In this document: positions 59,699 to 64,000 of the stretch, piece after piece
Layout: every line of letters starts with the position of its first letter
Position numbering within the stretch: position 1 is the stretch's first letter
From: JAIOPA01 sp036522895
GTDB taxonomy: Bacteria > Eisenbacteria > RBG-16-71-46
Direction: 5' to 3'
Length of the DNA: 64,000 nucleotides
Assembly (NCBI GenBank): GCA_036522895.1
Contig: DATDEX010000286.1
Span: forward strand, 1-64,000
Notes under the pieces: model-generated
The model's input: only the letters and a program-made list of their open reading frames with translations
The model's database searches: none
Told to the model about the DNA's origin: nothing
Translations under genes and position numbers: made by a program

Positions 59699-61203
59699 CG
59701 CAGCACGATCGTCGTGCGGCCCGTAACGACGCCATCGGTTCGCATGCGCGCATAATAGACACCGCGCGGCGCCCGCGCTCCGCGCTCGTCGCGGCCGTCC
59801 CAGACCAGCGGGTGGATGCCGGCCGCCAGCGACGCACTCGTCAGCAGGCGGCGCACGAGACCGCCCTGCAAGCCGTGGATCGCCACGTCCACGCGGGCGG
59901 CGCGCGAAAGCTCCGCGGCGAGGCTCACCGCGCCGTGCGCGGGATTGGGGCCGGCGAGCATGAGAGCGAAGCGCGTGGGCAGGCCAGCGGGCGGGACCGA
60001 GGTCGTGGGCGAGGTATTCAACAGCACCGACACGGTGCCGGTGATGGCGCTCGCCACCGCCAAGTCCCGCTTGCCGTCGTGGTTCAGGTCCCCGACCGCC
60101 ACGCAAGCGGGTCCAGGCGCGGATGGGTAGTCCGTCTTCGTCTGGAATGTCCCGTCGCCGTTCCCCAGCAGCACCGACACATAGGCGGTTGGCTGAGTGG
60201 CGTTCGCCGTGACCAGATCCAACCTACCGTCGCCGTTGAGATCCCCGATCGCCACGCAAGATGGAGCGGTGAATGTTCCGTAGGGGACATTCGCCGCAAA
60301 CGTCCCGTCGGGGAGTCCCAGCAGTACCGACACCGTGGCGGACCCGATGTTCGCCACCGCGAGGTCGGGATTGCCGTCGCCGTCGAAGTACCCAATCGCG
60401 ACCGATCTGGGGTTGTGCCCGGTCGCGTAGTCCGCCTTCGTCGGAAAAATCCCGCCGCCGCTCCCCAGCAGCACCGACACCGTGTTGGACCCGTTGTTTG
60501 CCACCGCAAGGTCGGGAATAACGTCGCTGTTGAAATATCCAATCGCGACGGAATAAGGACCGATTCCAGCCGTATAGGGGGTCGCGGACCCGAAGATCCC
60601 ATGCCCGTTGTTGAACAGCGTGTAGATCTTGCCTGTCGTGCTGCTCGCCACCGCGAGGTCGGGATGGCCGTCGCCGTTGAGATCCCCGATCGCAACCAAT
60701 GTTGCCGCCCCCCCGGTGTTGTAGTCCGCCCTTGTCCCGAACGTCCGGTTGCCGTTCCCCAACCACACCGAGACCCCAAAAAGGATGGCGTTGCCGTTCG
60801 TCACCACGATGTCGAGGTTGCCGTCGCCATTGACGTCCCCGATCGCCACGGAGGAGATGCCGGACACCCTCGCCGTAGTGTCCTTCCTCGCCGGGAACCC
60901 CCCGATGCCGTCACCGTACAGCACCGTCAGTCCGTTGGCGCCGCCCGCCACCAGGTCGGGGTTGCCATCGTTGTCGAGGTCCCCGATCGCCACGGACGAA
61001 AGAAGTCCCAACGTCCCATAGTCCATGTAGGGCATGAATATGGAGTCCGCGTTGGCCCTCCCGAACGATGTAGCGAGGCAGATGAGGAGGAGCAGGCCCA
61101 GACCGGTGCTCGTGCGCGGGGATGGGAGGTTGCCTGGGAGAGGGCCGCGACGGGAGTGAGCAGGGAGGCAAGTCATGATGGCCCGGAAGCCGCTGGGTGC
61201 CAT
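59695..61203 (-). CDS. Secreted FG-GAP/VCBS repeat protein with T9SS sorting domain
   Basis: 502 residues from the ATG at 61203; ATG 61176 would give a more usual signal peptide length (hydrophobic core GLGLLLLICLATSF). About seven FG-GAP/VCBS blades of about 50 residues, each with a calcium-binding D-x-D/N-x-D-G-x-x-D loop (DLDNDGNPDL, DVNGDGNLDI, DLNGDGHPDL, YFDGDGNPDL, DLNGDGRLDL, DLNHDGKRDL), make an integrin-like propeller; one blade (YFNSDVIPDL) has lost its loop. The type A sorting domain ends the chain (AGPNPAHG, VAIHGLQGGLV, APRGVYYARM). It is the first gene of a coupled pair with the frame-broken gene at 58465-59698. Confidence 0.87.
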   Translation of the reverse strand: MAPSGFRAIMTCLPAHSRRGPLPGNLPSPRTSTGLGLLLLICLATSFGRANADSIFMPYMDYGTLGLLSSVAIGDLDNDGNPDLVAGGANGLTVLYGDGIGGFPARKDTTARVSGISSVAIGDVNGDGNLDIVVTNGNAILFGVSVWLGNGNRTFGTRADYNTGGAATLVAIGDLNGDGHPDLAVASSTTGKIYTLFNNGHGIFGSATPYTAGIGPYSVAIGYFNSDVIPDLAVANNGSNTVSVLLGSGGGIFPTKADYATGHNPRSVAIGYFDGDGNPDLAVANIGSATVSVLLGLPDGTFAANVPYGTFTAPSCVAIGDLNGDGRLDLVTANATQPTAYVSVLLGNGDGTFQTKTDYPSAPGPACVAVGDLNHDGKRDLAVASAITGTVSVLLNTSPTTSVPPAGLPTRFALMLAGPNPAHGAVSLAAELSRAARVDVAIHGLQGGLVRRLLTSASLAAGIHPLVWDGRDERGARAPRGVYYARMRTDGVVTGRTTIVLR

Positions 61204-61624
61204 CTCTCAACCCCGGACGGGCGGCGTGAGCCCGGGTGAAGGGAAGGTCGGTCCTGGCACGGGGGGCGGCCCGGGTGACGACAGGGAGCGCATGGCGACA
61301 AGCCTTGCGTCCGAATCCTGTGACGAAGCGAACGGGGTGTCAATGGTGAATCGAGCATTCAACCTCAGTGGGCTTGGAGCAGCGGGGCGGTGGCGGGGCG
61401 AGCGGCGGCGAAGTGAGCGAGTTCGGAGTGCTGGCTCCCTCGTTCAATCCGGGCCCGAGAGGATCGGTTCCCACGATCCAGAAGGCCCCATCGGATCCGA
61501 TTGGGCATCCGGAACCTCGGTAGGAGAGATTGGAGGCGGGTGGCCTTCGTGGCAACCATCGGTATTGGTCTGGTTCATGCGAAACGAGACACGATCCGCC
61601 GGCGGGTGGGGTCCCCACGTATGC
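61204..61624. other. Intergenic region between divergent units
   Basis: 421 bp between the FG-GAP gene and the sigma-factor promoter. Frames open on both strands but none shows a Shine-Dalgarno, signal peptide or known motif. I see no gene, RNA or long repeat in it. Confidence 0.4.
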
Positions 61625-61630
61625 TACACT
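61625..61630 (+). promoter_or_regulatory. -10-like element upstream of the ECF sigma gene
   Basis: TACACT, identical to the -10 of the promoter at 11966-11995, lies 49 bp before the ATG at 61680. The -35 region is not convincing (GGCGGGTG), so an alternative sigma factor, perhaps the encoded one, may take part. Confidence 0.35.
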
Positions 61631-61679
61631 CCTGACCGCCTTTTCTTGCGCCGCCAGCACCCGTGGAGAAGCCGCCAAC

Positions 61680-62258
61680 ATGGTCGCCTACCGCTCCGAT
61701 CCGCCGTCGCCACTCGGGGGCCATACGGGTGCGCCTGCCGGTGATCGCCGCCATCTGGACGAGGTCTTCAGCGTCGCGTACGAAGAGTTGCGGCGGCTGG
61801 CGGCGAGCGTTCGCCGACGGGAAAGGAGCGTCACGCTCAATCCCACGGCGTTGGTGAACGAGGCCTGGATCAAGCTCGCGAGCAACCCGAAACTGGCGCA
61901 AACCTCGCAGCCACACTTCAAGCGCATCGCCGCGCGCGCCATGCGGCAGGTGCTGGTCGAAGCGGCTCGGCGGCGCTCGGCACGCAAACGCGGCGGTCCC
62001 GAAGCCGTCTTCGTGACCTTCGACGAGTCGGTCCGCGCCGCCGCCGCTTGGGCCGACGACGTCGTCGAGCTCGATGCGGCGCTCGAGCGGCTGGCCTCGC
62101 TCAATCCCCGGCAGGCGCAGCTGGTCGAAAGTCGGTTCTTTGGCGGGCTCGATGTGCCCGAAGCGGCCCGGCTCCTCGGTGTCTCCGAGGCGACGGCGCA
62201 GCGCGACTGGCGCGCAGCGCGCGCCTGGCTCTCCAGCGAGCTGCGTTCATCCGCATGA
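61680..62258 (+). CDS. ECF-type RNA polymerase sigma factor (Sigma70_ECF, kinase-linked group)
   Basis: 192 residues from the ATG at 61680 (GGAGAA upstream). Region 2 is VFSVAYEELRRLAASVRRRE with TLNPTALVNEAWIKLA, and region 4 is LNPRQAQLVESRFFGGLDVPEAARLLGVSEATAQRDWRAARAWL. The HFKRIAARAMRQVLVEAARRRSARKRGG segment between them is typical of the ECF group found beside Ser/Thr kinase genes in Acidobacteria, Planctomycetes and relatives. There is no anti-sigma gene; instead a kinase-TPR gene follows 16 bp later, so control by phosphorylation is likely. Confidence 0.9.
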   Translation: MVAYRSDPPSPLGGHTGAPAGDRRHLDEVFSVAYEELRRLAASVRRRERSVTLNPTALVNEAWIKLASNPKLAQTSQPHFKRIAARAMRQVLVEAARRRSARKRGGPEAVFVTFDESVRAAAAWADDVVELDAALERLASLNPRQAQLVESRFFGGLDVPEAARLLGVSEATAQRDWRAARAWLSSELRSSA

Positions 62259-62274
62259 AGCTCTGCGGTCGCGC

Positions 62275-64000
62275 GTGAACGCCGAACGCTGGGAACGAGT
62301 CCAGGCTGTATTCCACGAAGCGCTCGGGCGCCCGCCGGGTGAGCGGCGTGAATTCGTACTCTCGCGCACAGGTGGGGACGCGGATCTCGCGAACGAAGTG
62401 CTGGCGCTCGTGGCCGCGGACGAACGTGAGGACTCGCTGCTCGACCGCGGACTCGATCCCATCGCGGCCGGCATGCTCGCGAGCGACTCGCAGCCGCCTC
62501 GGCAGATCGGCCGTTACCAGCTGGGCGCGATGCTGGGCGAGGGCGGGATGGGCGTGGTCTATACGGCCACGCGCCCCGATCTCGGGCAGCGCGTCGCCAT
62601 CAAGATCCTCCGCGATGCCTGGCTCTCGCCCGCGCGACGCGAACGCTTTGCGGTCGAGCAGGCGATGCTGGCCCGCCTCGAGCACCCGTCGATCGCGCGC
62701 CTGCTCGATGCCGACACGCTGTCCGACGGCACCCCGTGGTTCGCAATGGAGTACGTCGACGGCGAGTCGTTGACGCGCTTCTGCGCTGTGCAGGGCCTCT
62801 CGATCCGCGCGCGCGTCGAGTTGGTCCGCGAAGTGTGCGAGGCGGTGCAGCACGCGCACGAGCACGCGGTGATGCACCGCGATCTCAAGCCGTCGAACAT
62901 CCTGATCACGAGAGACGGCCGGCCCAAGCTGCTCGACTTCGGGATCGCCAAGTCGCTCGAGGTGGTGGAGTCGGGAGCCCAGCGGACGCGTACGGAGCTG
63001 CGGCTCATGACGCCGGCCTACGCAGCCCCCGAGCAATTCCTGGGCGAAGGTCAGGGCGTGCACACTGACGTCTACGCTCTGGGCGCGATCCTCTACGAGC
63101 TGCTCACGGGCAGGGTGCCCATCGACCTGCAGGGACGCACACCGACCGAGCAAGCCACGATGGTGCTCGAGCAGGAGCCGGAGAAGCCTTCGGCCATCGC
63201 GAGGCGGGGCGGCGTGGCGACGCCGGAGCGCGGCGTGTCGTGGTCCGACCTCGACGTGATCTGCCTGACCGCGCTCCAGAAGGATCCCGCGCGCCGTTAC
63301 CGCTCGGTCGAATCGCTCGTGCGCGACCTCGATCACTATCTTCGCGGCGAGCCACTCGAAGCGCGGCCGGACACGATCGTCTATCGCACCGGCAAGTTCG
63401 TCCGCCGCCACTGGCGGCCACTCGCAGTAGCGGCCGCCGTGGTGATCGCGGTGGCGGCGCTCGTGACGGCATATACGCTGCGTCTGCGATCCGCGCGCAA
63501 CGCAGCTCTCGCCGAGGCGCGTCGCACGCGACAGATCCAGGGCTTCATGAACGACCTGCTCTCGGGAAGCGACCCTGACGCCGGACCGTCGGACACGTTG
63601 CGCGTGGTCGACCTGCTCGAGCGCGGCGCCGCCAAGGCGAGCGAGTTCGCGGCGGAGCCGGCGATCCAGGGCGAGCTGTACCAGACGATCGGCACGATGT
63701 TTGGGCTGCTCGGGCGCACTGCGGAGTCGGACTCGATGCTGAGCGCGGCGCTGCGCGTGCGGCAGTCGAGGCTCGGCCGTGAGCACCCCGACGTGGCGCG
63801 CAGCCTCGTGAGTCTCGGGGAGCTGCGCCTGGGACAGCTGCGGCCGGACGAAGCCGAACGGCTGGTCCGCGAGGGGCTCGAGCTCACCCGGCGGCGCGCG
63901 GCCGAAGACCCGGAGGCGTTCGCGAGCGCTACGACCTCGCTGGGCAAGGTGCTCGCGGGGCGCGAAAGCTACGAGCGCGCGATTCCGGTGATCGAACAGG
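62275..64000 (+). CDS. Membrane Ser/Thr kinase with TPR sensor (cut by window end)
   Basis: 575 residues are visible from a GTG at 62275; the gene runs off the window. A short N-terminal helical region (RWERVQAVFHEALGRPPGERREFV) is the element shared by kinases beside ECF sigma genes. The kinase (about 82-365) is complete: GEGGMGVV, Lys110, HRDLKPSN with Asp203, DFG with Asp221, AYAAPEQ. One membrane helix at about 382-402 (LAVAAAVVIAVAALVTAYTL) leads to an extracytoplasmic TPR array (ELYQTIGTMFGLLGRTAESDSML, VARSLVSLGELRLGQ). It likely phosphorylates the sigma factor encoded 16 bp upstream in response to an envelope signal. Confidence 0.92.
   Translation, partial: MNAERWERVQAVFHEALGRPPGERREFVLSRTGGDADLANEVLALVAADEREDSLLDRGLDPIAAGMLASDSQPPRQIGRYQLGAMLGEGGMGVVYTATRPDLGQRVAIKILRDAWLSPARRERFAVEQAMLARLEHPSIARLLDADTLSDGTPWFAMEYVDGESLTRFCAVQGLSIRARVELVREVCEAVQHAHEHAVMHRDLKPSNILITRDGRPKLLDFGIAKSLEVVESGAQRTRTELRLMTPAYAAPEQFLGEGQGVHTDVYALGAILYELLTGRVPIDLQGRTPTEQATMVLEQEPEKPSAIARRGGVATPERGVSWSDLDVICLTALQKDPARRYRSVESLVRDLDHYLRGEPLEARPDTIVYRTGKFVRRHWRPLAVAAAVVIAVAALVTAYTLRLRSARNAALAEARRTRQIQGFMNDLLSGSDPDAGPSDTLRVVDLLERGAAKASEFAAEPAIQGELYQTIGTMFGLLGRTAESDSMLSAALRVRQSRLGREHPDVARSLVSLGELRLGQLRPDEAERLVREGLELTRRRAAEDPEAFASATTSLGKVLAGRESYERAIPVIEQ

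Noticed and set aside
1..64000. T9SS machinery, rRNA genes, riboswitches or a replication origin
   Set aside because: Looked for by protein motifs and conserved RNA sequence strings on both strands; none could be supported.

Overview
The window is 64 kb of GC-rich bacterial chromosome (roughly 65-70% G+C by eye). It looks like the accessory-rich genome of a free-living, Gram-negative member of the FCB group, most like Candidatus Eisenbacteria. The main reason is that ten large secreted proteins end in the roughly 80-100 residue beta-sandwich 'type A' C-terminal sorting domain of the type IX secretion system (PNP-type start, a D(L/V)xGR core, G(L/I)Y(L/F)xRL near the end). Two gingipain-like C25 peptidase proteins, Kelch, FG-GAP and Asp-box propeller proteins, Hanks kinases and a high-GC sigma-A-type promoter set agree with this. 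The taxonomic call is inference; no ribosomal RNA or other phylogenetic marker lies in the window, and no T9SS machinery gene was seen.

Layout. 1-4 kb: the end of a DUF3494 ice-binding protein, two small exported proteins and an Asp-box sialidase-like protein. 4-8.7 kb: two adjacent Ser/Thr kinases, one a six-helix membrane receptor and the other fused to an alpha/beta-hydrolase, then a T9SS cargo. 8.8-13.5 kb: a racemase-fold protein without its catalytic cysteines coupled to a SET protein, a T9SS cargo, and a divergent YchF-like protein. 13.3-20.2 kb: a 1527-residue C25 peptidase, a RidA-like protein and a POT transporter. 20.4-23 kb: a 185-bp palindromic MITE-like element abutting a family B DNA polymerase. 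23-30 kb: a C25-like pseudoprotease, a SET protein, a glucan-binding-like protein and a Kelch cargo. 30-38.9 kb: methyltransferase, DinB-like protein, PLP decarboxylase, two membrane glycosyltransferases and a prolyl oligopeptidase. 39-49.8 kb: four T9SS cargos, a lower-GC DUF4386 protein beside a tRNA 3'-end fragment, and a multiply disrupted metalloprotease-like gene. 50-58.3 kb: a mosaic, partly lower-GC region with small acquired-looking genes, gene fragments (SnoaL/DUF4440 tail, ammonium transporter), two tRNA-Glu-like 3' ends and a signalling cluster (histidine kinase, LuxR-type regulator, sigma-54 activator, lone receiver). 58.4-64 kb: a frame-broken exported protein coupled to an FG-GAP cargo, then an ECF sigma factor followed by a Ser/Thr kinase-TPR protein cut by the window end.

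How they work together. Most of the coding capacity goes into exported proteins that probably sit on the cell surface or are released (peptidases, phosphatase, beta-propellers), and into signalling proteins that could control them (three Hanks kinases, two-component parts, an ECF sigma). Genes are mostly single or paired; clear translational coupling is seen at 9523/9529, 54116-54119 and 59695-59698. Several promoters fit TTGACC-like -35, 17-18 bp, TAnnCT -10. The least expected items are the kinase-hydrolase fusion, the catalytically stripped C25 and racemase-fold proteins, the palindromic element at the DNA polymerase promoter, and the tRNA-end scars around fragmented genes.
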